Assembly (NCBI RefSeq): GCF_051622035.1
Contig: NC_135358.1
Coordinates: 3,350,501 to 3,414,500 of the forward strand
Direction: 5' to 3'
Origin: Arctopsyche grandis
Lineage: Eukaryota > Arthropoda > Insecta > Trichoptera > Hydropsychidae
Length of the DNA: 64,000 nucleotides
This document shows positions 10,895 to 21,880 of the stretch, one piece after another. The notes below the pieces were generated by a model. The model was not told where the DNA came from. It saw only the letters and a list, made by a program, of their open reading frames with translations, and made no database searches. The position numbers and the translations under genes are program-made. How positions within the stretch are numbered: position 1 is the first letter of the stretch; every line of letters begins with the position of its first letter.

Positions 10895-11856
10895 TAATCA
10901 TAGATATCATATAAATAAGAAAAAAAATGCAACACAACACACAACTAACTAACTAGTAGAAAATGACTCGAAAGCAAATTACAACCGACTTAAAAAAACT
11001 TAAATTAATATCTTTATATGGCCATTGTTAACATTGTAATAAATACAAAAGTGCTCCTCTTACAAACAACGGTAATTTCAAATTGAGCATTCATTGCTTG
11101 ACGTTTAGATTGCCGTTGTTTACGACAGCCGATTTAAATTTTTAGAATAACGTTTCGAAAAACCGACACACACGCTGAGATCAAATCAGTAAAAAAATAA
11201 TAATAAATAAGTTCCGCATTTATAATGCGTCAACTGAAAAAATTTTTGGCACGTTGAAACGTAAATTTCAATATTTCGATAGTCGACACCAAGTGTATTA
11301 AAAAACGTTTTAGATTTTTTTTTTATGTATATGAATGACTAGCATTTTAAAGTTCGTACATATATATATTATCCAGTTATAACCAGAAAGACTAAACGTT
11401 TGCGCTTTTGCATCGCTGCTTGACGGTAAAATCAAAATCACGCAGACTTAAATCACTAATTAATATTAAATTTTAATTAAAACACACAAAATGACTACGA
11501 TAATAAATATGAGAAAGAAAAAAAACAAAAAGTTTCACAATATACATAAACATATGTATAATATAAATGATTTAGAAATCAAATATGAAAAAATATATCA
11601 TAAATCATAAATAAATTGTAAATTTCCACAGGTTTGAATTTAATTTTAATATTAAATTTCTGATAAAATATAACAAAATCTCTTTGAAAATCACCGACAC
11701 TAAACAAAAAATACAGAATAATACAAATGCGCGTATTATTTATAAATATATCATTAGCTCGTTGATTCAGTCATACACTGACTAAATTTCAACACAAAAT
11801 TGATTCACATTTTTGTGCGCATTGAAAACTCTTCCATTGTGACATTGATTGATTTT
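10895..11856. other. BTB-gene intron without recognised features
   Basis: AT-rich DNA with no plausible exon on either strand and no repeat boundary that I could define. Confidence 0.4.
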
Positions 11857-12427
11857 GGGAACAATTTAAACGTCCATTATATAAAATAAATGTGCATTTA
11901 AAAGAATGTTTGTACATTACAAAAAAATTGTGTGCATTTATTTCTAAACTATTGCATTAAAAAGTTTGCTTTGATCATTGAAAAAAATATTTGCTACCTA
12001 AAAATGGATGAAATGTGCATTCAAATGACAGATGAACTGTATCTGCGATGTCGCGAATACCAAAATACGAACAAACGTTTGGTAAGATTTTATTTATTTA
12101 TGGTTTGGTTCGGTTAGGTTAAGTTACGGTTGGTTTTATTTATTTACGATTACATTTCACTAGTGAGAAACAAAAGTTAACACTTTTGACAGTTGACAGT
12201 TGTCAATAGCGAAAGACTGCAACATTTGTATCCATTCTAATGTAAAAATCTATTTTTTCGAATGATCGTTTCATATTTTTTTTAATGGTCACTTTAAGGC
12301 CAAAATATTTCATTCGATGCACAATACGAGATTTTTTAATGCACCGAAAATAATGCAAATTTTTAATGCACAAACATTTTTTTTAAGATACAAAGTATTT
12401 TTCTCAATGTATAGTTAAATCGCACCC
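11857..12427. repeat. Interspersed repeat family R, copy 2
   Basis: Same start, end and order of motifs as 8322-8915 (GGGAACAATTTAAACGTCCA, CATTTCACTAGTGAGA, TTCTCAATGTATAGTTAAAT). The 61-codon open frame within it is not conserved in copy 1, so it is not a gene. Confidence 0.6.
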
Positions 12428-13347
12428 ATTGATTTTCCATACATAAAAATAGACTCCAGAAGATCATTATTATTACGACTACAAGAACAACACATCGAAG
12501 AGATGCGTAAAAACTTCATTATTAATTAAACTCTGAACATTCTGACAACGATACAATAACTTTACAAGGCAAATTTAAATAGTGTGCTTTCAAAAATATG
12601 CAATTTATCATACAATGTTATAAAAATATATCAATATATATATATATATAAATATTCTTTCACAAAATACATTAAGATATAATAATCCGAATCAACGATG
12701 ATTGTACAAGTGCCAAATTTAGACGCATTGTATTCCGACAAACGTATAAAGAGTATAAAAGTATCACATCGTTCACTTAATCGTAGACAAAATTGTCAAA
12801 TATATGTATACTAAAATTTATGAGCAAGTATTGTTTGTTTGAGCTTACATTCAATTTCATATTACATAGGGTTACCACACGTGTCCTTTTTTTCCATTTA
12901 AATGTTAGTTTTGGAAACTCAACTAGATGGATAACTACATATAGTCATACTTATTTAGTGGGTTTTATTGATAACTTTGTGTAAAAAAAAATAATATATT
13001 ATATATAAGATTTAAAAAAACTTTTTTGACCAGTTGGCCACATTTGTTAAGAGTCACAAATTTGAGATTTGGGTGACTTTTTTCGTGTTATTTACCATTG
13101 TAAACAATTTATAGGGACAAAAAATGATTCTGACTAATCATCCAAATGGGAATGGGTTCGATTTAAATCCCTCATTGAAACTTTTCTAGAAAATACAAAA
13201 ATAGCTGTTGGTGCAAAATTAATAAGTAGCCGATGTCGGTGATTGGACACATTGCTTAATACTTTGCAAGCGGGTCACGAGAATTCTGGTGTTTACGTAG
13301 TCTGCGCTTGGACTTCGGATCCCCAGAAAACTCGTGTTTTTTACAAT
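12428..13347. other. BTB-gene intron without recognised features
   Basis: AT-rich intronic DNA with a short (AT)n tract near 12638. No exon was recognised. Confidence 0.4.
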
Positions 13348-13640
13348 CAGAGAAATGTTATAATAATAGAAGTGGTTTTAGGCGTCATATTGTTGTCAAG
13401 TGAGGAATCTCCACATTCACCTATTCAAATAATTACGGCGACAGTCGTGTCTGATGCTTGGTGCTCGACGTATGTCCGATAAAAACTTCTCTGTTTGTTT
13501 ATATTACTCGCAAGATGGGCAAGTGCATCGTTAAAAAGTGCACAATACATTAAAAAACACACAATAAACAACATGGGATACATTTTTATAAGTAAATTGA
13601 TCATTTAAGTAATATATTATTCAATTAACATTGTAGTTTG
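13348..13640. mobile_element. Partial hAT-like element (CAGAGAAATGT family)
   Basis: It starts CAGAGAAATGTTATAATAAT and matches the first ~265 bp of the complete element at 16599-16987, including GACGTATGTCC and GGCAAGTGCATCGTTAAAAA. The right end is missing. A tiny related inverted repeat (CAGAGAAATGT and ACATTTCTCTTG about 50 bp apart, 13703-13753) follows. Confidence 0.6.
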
Positions 13641-14120
13641 ACAGTTTTTAAAAGTGTCATGGCGATCGCCCGCATTCTACATAAAATTTCAGGGGTGGCA
13701 ACAGAGAAATGTAAAAATTATTTTTAAATAAGTGTAAAAACATTTCTCTTGGTGGCACCGAATACTCAATTATATTAATAACCAATTATTTGAGTTTAAT
13801 TAATATAAACATCGTTCATTTTATATTATACATATTTTTGTTGAAACTATACATTACACGTTAATTCAAGAGTTCCCAAGGACAGAAAAATACAAAAAAA
13901 AAATAGAATAAAAATAATCCACCAATTGAGAAAAGAAACAGATAACGCCTAACACCACCATATACTGGAATTGTAAATAAATCTATATCAAAATAAAACT
14001 TCAATTTCTATAGTGAATATGTGATGACCCTGATTATATTCCGTGGAGACGTACCACGTATTATCGACACAATTTATTTATTCGTAAATGCACTTCTATT
14101 ATTGTAACATTTCTCTGGTA

Positions 14121-14386
14121 TTAACACACCTTAAGCGGGTAGTACTACGTTTCATATGAGCTTGACGAGAAATGCGGGATACGTAGTATTATGTTTGATA
14201 CTGGTTCATCGCGGAAGGCGGGATACATATTACTACGTTTATTCTAATAGTATATGGAATTTTTGTTATATGAGTTTGAATGTTGAACGATTTTTATAAT
14301 ATATTGTATTTATTCGCGCAGCCTTGTGATTTTGCCCGCTACCGCTAGTCGCGGTAAAAAAAATTCGCCCGCTTAAGGTGTGTTAA
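14121..14386. mobile_element. TTAA-flanked MITE, family Q
   Basis: TTAA, then CACACCTTAAGCGGG on the left; CCCGCTTAAGGTGTG, then TTAA on the right. No coding region. Its right TTAA (14383-14386) is also the left TTAA of the next element, so the two are abutted. Confidence 0.82.
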
Positions 14387-14697
14387 CCCTTTGCCCGCGT
14401 CACCAAATTTAGCGAACATGCCCTGTACGCGGCTGCTTTTTTGCGTTTTCGACTGTAAATATAGGTTGTAATATTTTATAAATTATTTTAGCCTATATTG
14501 AATTTTTTTTGACTACTGCCATCTATTGAATTTGGTAAAGTATACATTTAGTAATATTTTCAACCAAGTTATAAAATTTTAACACAATACACGGCTCTTA
14601 TACAGGTTGGAACTTCCAAGACATCTATGCGTGTCTCACGCGCTGAGGGCATGTTCGCTAGGACATGTATAGTAGTCGTACGCGGTGGAAAGGTTAA
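14383..14697. mobile_element. TTAA-flanked MITE, family S, copy 1
   Basis: The left end is TTAACCCTTTGCCCGCG and the right end CGCGGTGGAAAGGTTAA. Internal landmarks TTTGGTAAAGTATACAT and TTGGAACTTCCAAGACAT recur in the copy at 15859-16187. TTAA duplication indicates a piggyBac-superfamily non-autonomous element. Confidence 0.82.
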
Positions 14698-14720
14698 TAG
14701 TAATCCCCATTCGCCTATTA

Positions 14721-14932
14721 GGACGAAATCACACAGGGAAGAACGGCACGTCGTGTGCTTGGCTCCCCGCTGTGGGTGGTCAAATAGGATACAATTTTAC
14801 CGAAAACACCCCAGGGGGTGATTTTGGGATGGTCCGTGCTGGGCGTGCCATGAATCTGTCCCATTTTTTTCGCACGTTTAAAACAATCTAAAAAATACCA
14901 TGTGCCACGCTCATCACTGTGTCTTTTCGCCC
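14721..14932. mobile_element. Harbinger-like MITE, diverged copy
   Basis: It begins after TTA with GGACGAAATCACACAG and ends CTGTGTCTTTTCGCCC. It contains the family words ACCCCAGGGGGTGATTTTGG and CCGCTGTGGGTGG. The right target triplet is eroded (ATA). Confidence 0.65.
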
Positions 14933-15091
14933 ATAGACGGCCGCGCGGCTTACCCGCTTGCAAAGTGTTAGTAAAAAAGTCTTTTCGAGTGTCCGTATTG
15001 AGTAATCTCCCAACGAGCAGGACATGGTAACCCTACAGTACAAAAAAAACTTCATTTCATACAGGGAACGATGAAGAAAGCATATATGAAA

Positions 15092-15387
15092 TCAATTGTT
15101 GATGCTGCCGTCGAGGTCCGACGTCAGCTGATGCTGCTCGAAGCAGATGAATTTGCAGAGCGGCACGCAGCACTGTTCGCACATGAATCTGGTGTCGCGT
15201 CTTCGTCCCGCACGCCAACAATACCTACACGACTTTTGCGGATACTTTTTCTTGCCGTCTTCTTTCTGCGGTATCGTTACGATCTTGTGTTCGGAATAGG
15301 GGAGGTAACTTTTCGTGCTCGGTGGCGAAATCGGCCACGGGGCCAGGCGGGCAGACGATCGTTCCGGTTTCGCAACTAAGACACCAT
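15092..15387 (-). CDS. mod(mdg4)-like BTB gene, alternative terminal exon A (piggyBac-type Cys/His domain)
   Basis: This is the most proximal of the four alternative 3' exons, encoding 97 residues. Near its end is a zinc module: SCRYCWRAGRRRDTRFMCEQ, then a Cys pair, VPLC, KFIC and FEQH, i.e. C-x2-C-x12-C-x2-C with later Cys and His. The stretch before it (HKIVTIPQKEDGKKKYPQKS) also resembles the linker that precedes this domain in piggyBac transposases. It therefore keeps more of the ancestral transposase tail than exon B. Acceptor GTAGTTTCAG|AT opens in phase 1; a second possible acceptor at 15414/15415 (CCACAG) is also phase 1. The predicted isoform has about 438 residues. It sits between MITE clusters, but its frame is intact. 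Confidence 0.77.
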
Positions 15388-15858
15388 CTGAAACTACGGT
15401 AGGCATTTTCAACACTGTGGACTCACAAAATCGCAACGTCGGGCCACTTCAAAGCCATGACCGACTTTCAAATGTACAACTCTGCATGCTGATTAAAAGA
15501 CTAGTACAATGTGTAGTTCGATTACTCTCGGTTACAATACAAACGCATGCATCTCAAACTTTACGACCCATATACGTATATATGTATATATACATATATA
15601 TAAATAGAATCCGTAACCATACATATAAAATCAAATCAATATTAACATTTGTTAAACTGGAAAATTTGTACTGTTAATATATTGTTAAAATATTATAATT
15701 CATACAAAAGCGGCTAAAGTCTATAATTTATTTCAACTAGACAAGTGACTACATTTTATTCCTACGGAAAATTCAAGTTGTTTGTACACTGGCGGTCACA
15801 TAAATTGCATCACTTTGAATTTTACGATTTTCGAGTCGTAAAAGCCCTACCCTAACTA

Positions 15859-16187
15859 TTAACCCTTTGCCCGCGTCACCAAATTTAGCGAACATGCCCT
15901 GTACGCGGCTGCTTTTTTGCAGATTTTTTTATCGCGTTTTCGACTATAAATATAGGTTGTAATATTTTTTTGAATTTTACAACCTATATTTTTTTTTTTT
16001 GACTACTGCCATCAATTGAATTTGGTAAAGTATACATGTAGTAATATTTTCAACCAAGTTATAAAATTTTAACACAATAGACGGCTCTTATACAGGTTGG
16101 AACTTCCAAGACATCTATGCGTGTCTCGCGCGCTGAGGGCATGTTCGCTAGGACATGTATAGTAGTCGTACGCGGTGGAAAAGTTAA
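15859..16187. mobile_element. TTAA-flanked MITE, family S, copy 2
   Basis: Bounded by TTAA on both sides, with CCCTTTGCCCGCG and CGCGGTGGAAAAG ends. It is closely similar to 14383-14697. It is inserted in the mariner-like element. Confidence 0.85.
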
Positions 16188-16201
16188 AAGGGTTTTGTTT
16201 A

Positions 16202-17043
16202 GGGCGAAATCACACAGCGTGGGATGTGGGACGTGGGGTTTTTTTTTAGATAGTTTTAAACATATAGAAAAAATTTGGCATTCATGGTACCATACCTGGT
16301 ACCGTCTTTTCAAAACGAAACATTTAAACTGTTGCGTTGGAACTCTATAGTAGTGTTTATCCTTGCTTGACAGTGATCTTGAGCTGGCTTTGGACCATTT
16401 TCGGTAAAATTTTATTCTAGCATGACAGTGATCGATAACGGTGTAGTTCTTCAAATATGGAATACACCGTTATCGATCACTGCCAAGCAAGGATTAACAC
16501 TACTATAGAATTTCAACGAAACAGCTCAAATGTTTCGTTTTAGCAAGACGGTACCAGGTATGGTACCATGTACACCACATTTTTTCTATGTTTAAAACCA
16601 GAGAAATGTTATAATAATATAAGTGGCTTTAGGCGTTATTTTGTTGTCAAGTGACGATTGTCCACAGACAATCCTAAATAATTTTAGCATCAGGCAAATT
16701 TGATGCTCGGTGGTCGACGTATGTCCAATAAAAACTTATCTGGGCAAGTGCATCGTTAAAAATTGCACGATGCATTCAAAAACACACAATAAACAACATG
16801 GGATACATTTTTATAAGTAAATTGATCATTTAAGTAACATATTATTCAATTAACATCGTATATGAAAGTTTTCATGAAAGCGTCGACATTTGGCGATACG
16901 TGTACAATACAAGCAATATAGTACGCTATGTTATCGAAACAAGAAATGTATTCAAAAGGGCGCTTCTATTAATATCACATTTCCTTGTTTAAAACTATCT
17001 AAAAAAAACCACGTCCTACATCCCACGCTGTGTGATTTCGCCC
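16202..17043. mobile_element. Harbinger-like element with long internal palindrome
   Basis: The target triplet TTA lies at both sides (16199-16201, 17044-17046). The ends are GGGCGAAATCACACAGCGTG and CACGCTGTGTGATTTCGCCC. The left part is a near-perfect palindrome centred near 16445 (arms include GGTACCATACCTGGTACCGT and GATAACGGTGTA). A 3-bp TWA duplication is the PIF/Harbinger signature. Confidence 0.82.
16599..16987. mobile_element. hAT-like element (CAGAGAAATGT family), complete copy
   Basis: The ends CAGAGAAATGTTATAA and TTAATATCACATTTCCTTG form an imperfect inverted repeat. The perfect 8-bp duplication TTTAAAAC is at 16591-16598 and 16988-16995. It is inserted in the Harbinger-like element. 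Non-coding. Confidence 0.82.
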
Positions 17044-17348
17044 TTAAATAGACCCTCTTCGATATTTTCAAGTGTAATTCCGAAGTGGAAGCAGCGTTAT
17101 TCTTAATCTACAAATAGTAATGCCAAAACACCATCAAACAACTTCGGAGAACAAAGCCCTCACAAAATCACTCATCTTAAAATTGGGTCCCTAAAATTTG
17201 TACGACATCCCTTTTTTGTCCAACTGTTACAGTAGGGTTTCACAAGGATAGGATCCGCCTTCTAAATCGATTTGAGTAGGGATTATAAACGAAAGGAGCC
17301 TACAATACGAAAAAAACTCGTGATGCAATTTATGTGACCGCCAGTGTA

Positions 17349-18366
17349 ATTCAAAAAAAGTTCAAAAGATTAGTCGAAATATCTATCCGTCACATTTTAA
17401 ACTATCAATATTTATAGCAAAGGCTTTAACCAAAAATTCGACCAATTTTTAATTTTTGGGTGTGACCAGTTTTTTCGTGACGAATTTTAGGGTGTGACCA
17501 GTTTTAGTGTGAAGGGTGATCACGTGTGACCGATCTAGAGCGACGGGTTCACATTTGACTAGTAATCACCGAACCACTATATCAATCAACTAGCAGTTTG
17601 AGTCCAACTTACCATATATTGTCATTTAGAACGAGGCCTAGAATTCAGATATAAACTGTCACTCCTCAGATATGGCCTTAACGTTACGCCTTTTTGCACT
17701 TTCAAGTCTAAAATACTGTTCAAAACTATTTACGCTACCAAAGTTTCCGAGATTCGAATAATTCAATTGCTTGTTATGGAATATGTATTAGTAGTTGTTT
17801 TTTTGTATTTAATAATTAATTTGTTTGACTATTGAAAATGCCTTTACATGTTTCGTCAGGTGAAAAAAATATAGCACAAGGATACGAAGACGTGATTAAA
17901 CTCGACAACGATAACGCAAATAATGTTAATACGAAGAAAGTAAAACGTTTTTGAGCGTTTTTGAAACGCACCATACATCATGATTATATAAAATAAAAAC
18001 AATGGTCACATGTTAAATCGAGGCCATCGCGATGATGACAGTTCATATCCAATAACGGGCCCAATTCTAGACGAAAACGTATGATAAATCAGACTCCAAC
18101 TATCATGACGGTAATTATATAGCTCGAGATTTGAATCAGGTCTATAGTACATTTTCTAAATTGAAAGTTGAAGCATTGGGCCCGTTTTAAGCTGTCACTG
18201 CGACAGCCTCAATTGAATTGAAGTCACTAAATATTGCCAAACTCTTCGTCTAAAAATAACAAAGTTGTATTGTAACCATCCAATAAGATCATTCCTGTGA
18301 ATAGTTTTGAATATACTAGAATAGAAAAATAAATCAATATCAAATTCCAATTCGATCCAAATGCTA
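17349..18366. other. BTB-gene intron, no clear feature
   Basis: Moderately AT-rich intronic DNA. A 38-codon open frame starts at 17837 (MPLHVSSGEKNIAQGYEDVI onward) but has no recognised domain and lies opposite to the BTB gene. I do not call it. Confidence 0.4.
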
Positions 18367-18679
18367 TTAACACAATGGTGGCCGCTGACTCATATTTGTA
18401 TCATGTTGGGTGCACAACGCATAGTGGCCGCTGTTTCAGTCCGCTGATATATTTTTGTATCACGTTTGCGTCAATCGTTTGTGGCCGATGATACAATTAT
18501 GCATCGCGTTTTCATTTATGACGAAAACGTGATACAAATATATATCAGCAGACTGAAAAATATATTCTGCACGAAAAATATATATTCCCGCAGTCGTGAA
18601 TCATATATGCATCAGCGGCCAGTAAGCGTTGTGCACCCAACATGATACAAATATGAGTCAGCGGCCGCCATAAGGTTAA
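18367..18679. mobile_element. TTAA-flanked MITE, family P, copy 2
   Basis: TTAA lies at both ends, with CACAATGGTGGCCGCTGAC and GTCAGCGGCCGCCATAAGG. It is the same family as 7927-8234, with repeated GATACAA/TTGTATC blocks. Confidence 0.8.
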
Positions 18680-18995
18680 GACGTTAAATTTGTATAAAAA
18701 AATAAATATATCAAATAAAATAAAAAAGGAGGTATGTTAAAAGTAAAGCTTCATTTCATATTACTAAGCAAAAAATTCGTCCAATGTTACTTGTATCTAA
18801 AAGGAATGATCTTGTAGTCTTACAATATAGGCCAAAATCATATCGAAAAAAAAAAACAACAAAAAAAGCAAGGCATATATTACAAGATAGAAAAATTAAG
18901 AAAATAAATAAAATCAAAGCTCAAAAATATGCATGCACATTTGTTCCGAAGAAAACAACAAAAATTCGCAATCAAATTATATCAAATTTACCAAC

Positions 18996-19665
18996 CTTGT
19001 TGATCATTTCTAGAAGGAGACGACAGTATTCCTTGACTTTCTGAAGTTAAATCATTCCTAACCGATATGACCTCATTTCTCACGGGAAACTCTTCGATGG
19101 TGCAATCGCTCTCCTCGTCTCCGTTCTCTTTTTTAACCATGACAAACTCCGAATCGACAGTTTTATCGTCATCGAGCGTATAAGTAGACCCTTGAGAGTT
19201 GACGCTGTCCCTAATATTACGCTCGTCGTTATAAAACTTAGGATCGTTGGAATTCTCCTTCGAATCGACCAACGCTTCCTTGTTCAAGTCTACGGGCGAA
19301 TACGGAACATCGTTTTTACTTTGTTTCTCGATGGAAATTTTTTTTTGGTACGAATTCGTTATCTTATGCCTGTTTAGTATTTGTTTCTCTCTCAATTTTG
19401 TCCGCTTTTCTAATTGTACTGTTTGGTCTTTGTTGATCGGGTCGACATTGCAATTGCTCTGTAAAAAATTGTCACATTTTCTTTTCAATGACGTCAATTT
19501 GTTCAGTTGATGGATCATACTGATCTGTTGATTGGCAGTTACGTTTAAATTGTCAGAATCGTTGCTCAATATATCGCTATCGATTATATTTTCAGTTGTA
19601 TTGTTACTTTTTGCAGCTTTTGTCGTTACTATTTCTTTCGATCTATCCGAGTCAGTTTGATTGCT
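18996..19665 (-). CDS. mod(mdg4)-like BTB gene, common exon 4 (linker)
   Basis: This third coding exon joins the BTB domain to whichever terminal exon is chosen. It encodes about 223 residues with no recognised fold, rich in Ser, Asn, Asp, Glu and Lys. A basic patch ([16 protein letters not shown]) could serve nuclear targeting. An acidic run follows ([15 protein letters not shown] as [18 protein letters not shown]). Acceptor TTATTTTTAG|AGC is phase 0. The donor is CAACAAG|GTTGGT, phase 1. A second GT four bases on (TTG|GTAAAT) would be phase 2 and fits none of the chosen acceptors. This donor is the branch point for alternative splicing. Confidence 0.85.
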
Positions 19666-19747
19666 CTAAAAATAATTTTAAAAAAAATAACAATAAAATA
19701 GTGTTCTTTATCACATGTACTAAACAGTATTTAAATGGAATTCTTAC

Positions 19748-19893
19748 AAGTTTATTGGTGAGGCCTTTAATTTCGAGCGTTTCAGCAGTGCTGATAAAAC
19801 TAGTGAGATCCTCTTGTCTGACACTGACTTCGCCATTGTACATGAATTGCAATAGACTTTTCATGGCACGATATGATATGTCTTTTAATACAA
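19748..19893 (-). CDS. mod(mdg4)-like BTB gene, exon 3 (BTB C-terminal half)
   Basis: This encodes the second half of the BTB fold, starting [20 protein letters not shown] and continuing [23 protein letters not shown]. The F-x-YxGEVxVxxEdLxxFisTAExLxIKGL pattern is the signature of the TTK-type BTB group that includes Mod(mdg4), Lola and Bab. Acceptor CTTTTTTCAG|TT is phase 1 and rebuilds the first Val. The donor is CTT|GTAAGA in phase 0, not a strong consensus but followed by a matching phase-0 acceptor. Confidence 0.9.
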
Positions 19894-19962
19894 CTGAAAA
19901 AAGTTACAGAGTTAGATATGGGCTAACAGAATATGGTAAAGTGTATTGGGATAAGTAGGTAC

Positions 19963-20167
19963 CTATGGGATGTTGGCATGGATTTGCATGGAACATTCTT
20001 TGAAAGTACGGCGAGCATATTGAGAGCACTAGTCGGTGCGCTTGCAGGAGCTCCCCTTCAACAGCTAGAGTCACGTCTGCAAATTCTCCGCTTCCGAGTA
20101 GACGGGCGCATCCCAAAGACAGATTCCCTTGGAATTCCCTCCACGACAGGGAAAAGTGTTGCTCCAT
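19963..20167 (-). CDS. mod(mdg4)-like BTB gene, exon 2 (start codon, BTB N-terminal half)
   Basis: Translation begins MEQHFSLSWREFQGNLSLGC and continues with FADVTLAVEG, LLQAHRLVLSICSPYFQRMF and QHPI. FSLxW opening, D-V-T-L-A-x-EG and AH-[RK]-x-VLSxCSPYF are classic BTB dimerisation-domain motifs; the buried Asp and the basic charged-pocket residue are present. The domain would drive homo- or hetero-dimerisation in the nucleus. The coding region opens 28 bp after acceptor TTGAATTTCAG at 20195/20196. The donor is CATAG|GTACCT in phase 1. The BTB is nearer to Mod(mdg4) than to Lola by eye, but a paralogue cannot be excluded. Confidence 0.92.
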
Positions 20168-20516
20168 TATAGAAAGTACGACTCAATTTCACAATCTGAA
20201 ATTCAATTTACAGGTCATGTTTCAACTGATATTTATCGATTTGTGTACGAAAATAAGCCAGCTTATAAATAACCGCACGCAAAAACAATCTTTATGCGGG
20301 TGGGAATAAGGCATAGAATCGCGTGTCGCGAGATTGCTTCCAACTGTCAACGATCGGGGACGCTACTTCCCAGCTTGACGCCAAATGGAGAATAAAGCGA
20401 CATTCAAGAAAGCCTGGATTCGACGAGCGCTTCATATACTTGGCTCTCGTTTGCGCGCTCCTCGCGATCCAACGACCAACCCTCGAGCATTTAATTTGTG
20501 ATGAAAGAAAGCTTAC

Positions 20517-20600
20517 CGGTCAGAGACAGAGACAGCGGCGACCATCGCGGCTCGCGGAGCGTCACACAGTGCATTCAACATGGCGGCACTAAATCAGATG
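20517..20600 (-). promoter_or_regulatory. Candidate 5'-UTR exon and promoter of the BTB gene
   Basis: On the minus strand a G+C-rich stretch ends at a good donor, GACCG|GTAAGC (20517/20516). It lies about 320 bp before the acceptor of exon 2. It contains a YY1/Pho-like site, reading CAACATGGCGGC on the + strand near 20577. Such sites commonly sit just inside transcripts of TATA-less genes. The transcription start itself is not defined. Confidence 0.5.
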
Positions 20601-21880
20601 TGGTAGCTGACAGCACAACAAAAATTTTATCAAAATAACAAATAAATTTCGTTTGGATTTCAATAATGCATTATCGACAATTGACGATTAATTTATAAAT
20701 CACTATTGGGAACACTATTGAGAAAACAAAGAGATACTCAATAAACAATGGAAATAAATCATTTCAAGTGAAATAAAAAGCCAATAAAAAATACGTATTG
20801 CTAATATTTTTAATGCAATTATTGGATACTTTGAGCTGTGGAGCTAGATTAAAGTGACCATTCATATTGATTTTTCCACAGTACTGGTTTTTCGGGTATC
20901 TGGCTAGGTAAGTCGTAAAAAAAATAAAACCAGTGCACTTTTTATGTAGTAGATTTTTTTATCTAATAGATGAATAAATATACAAATTCTTCGGCGAAAA
21001 TGATGTCTCCTACAAAACTATTGGCAAATTAGTCAAATTTTGTTTCCGTTTATCAGGAACAAATGCACCAGCCGACAAATTTTTTACTTTGATATATGTA
21101 TAGTCCATTGATACAACGAAATTAAGTTTTGAAACCTTAAAGTGATTGGTAATCACTTAAACCATTATAATTTAAACCAGTCTTGTATAGAATTTTATAA
21201 GAGCATTTAAGAAAATGAATTCATTTTTTTATAAATGTGCGAAGTATTTGAAAAAATGTCCTGGTTTTGAACTAGGAAAAAATTGTCCCCTTAAGTTAGA
21301 TTTATTGAAATTCGAATCTGACTCTAATTTCGCATGTTAATTAATTGAATTTGTTTATATCTTTTTACATGAATATTAAATTACTAACGAAAGTGTAGGG
21401 CTTATGTTTACAGATTTAAGACACAATTTCTTTTTCTTTTTTCGTGTTTAGATCAAATTGAGTTGAAGCGCAATTCATAAAATGAGTTGAAACAAATCCA
21501 TCATGTCAAATGCGTAAATTTTTTTACTAATTTCATGTACATATATATTTTGGGGAGCAATGAATTAAAACGATGGGTTGATTTAATAATCGATTACTAC
21601 AAGCGAGAAAGAATTAAAATGGAACTTACTAACATGTTTGAACGTATACCAACACACAGAATGACAATCTAGGTCGACACATGTCGCAATTCCTTCACAA
21701 TATTTATAAAATATAAAATAATAAAAGAAAAATAAATATTTTAAAGTTTAGGATTTGAGATTTAAATATAAACTATTTGTATTAGAACGCCAGATTTATT
21801 CGAAAAACCATTACTCGCATTCGTTGGAATTCAAAATATAAAATTTGATTTTGATTTTTAAATGCTTTTTATTATTACTA
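20600..21880. other. Spacer between the BTB gene and loco, proximal part
   Basis: AT-rich, no gene recognised. The 61-codon frame at 21487 shows no domain. Confidence 0.4.

Larger units (their letters stand above)
15785..17348. mobile_element. Tc1/mariner-like non-autonomous element (host of nested insertions)
   Basis: The ends are CACTGGCGGTCACATAAATT and AATTTATGTGACCGCCAGTG, each extended by GCATCAC or its complement and flanked by TA (15785-15786, 17347-17348). No transposase remains. About 1.2 kb of its length is later insertions: a TTAA MITE at 15859-16187, a Harbinger-like element at 16202-17043, and a hAT-like element inside the latter. Confidence 0.85.

Noticed and set aside
15315..15677. 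120-codon open frame on the plus strand
   Set aside because: It is antisense to BTB terminal exon A and runs into an ATAT-rich tail.
16059..16454. 131-codon open frame on the minus strand
   Set aside because: It crosses the junction of two MITEs and follows a palindrome; it has no domain.
17837..17953. 38-codon open frame
   Set aside because: It has no domain, no splice or promoter context, and is on the strand opposite to the gene it lies in.
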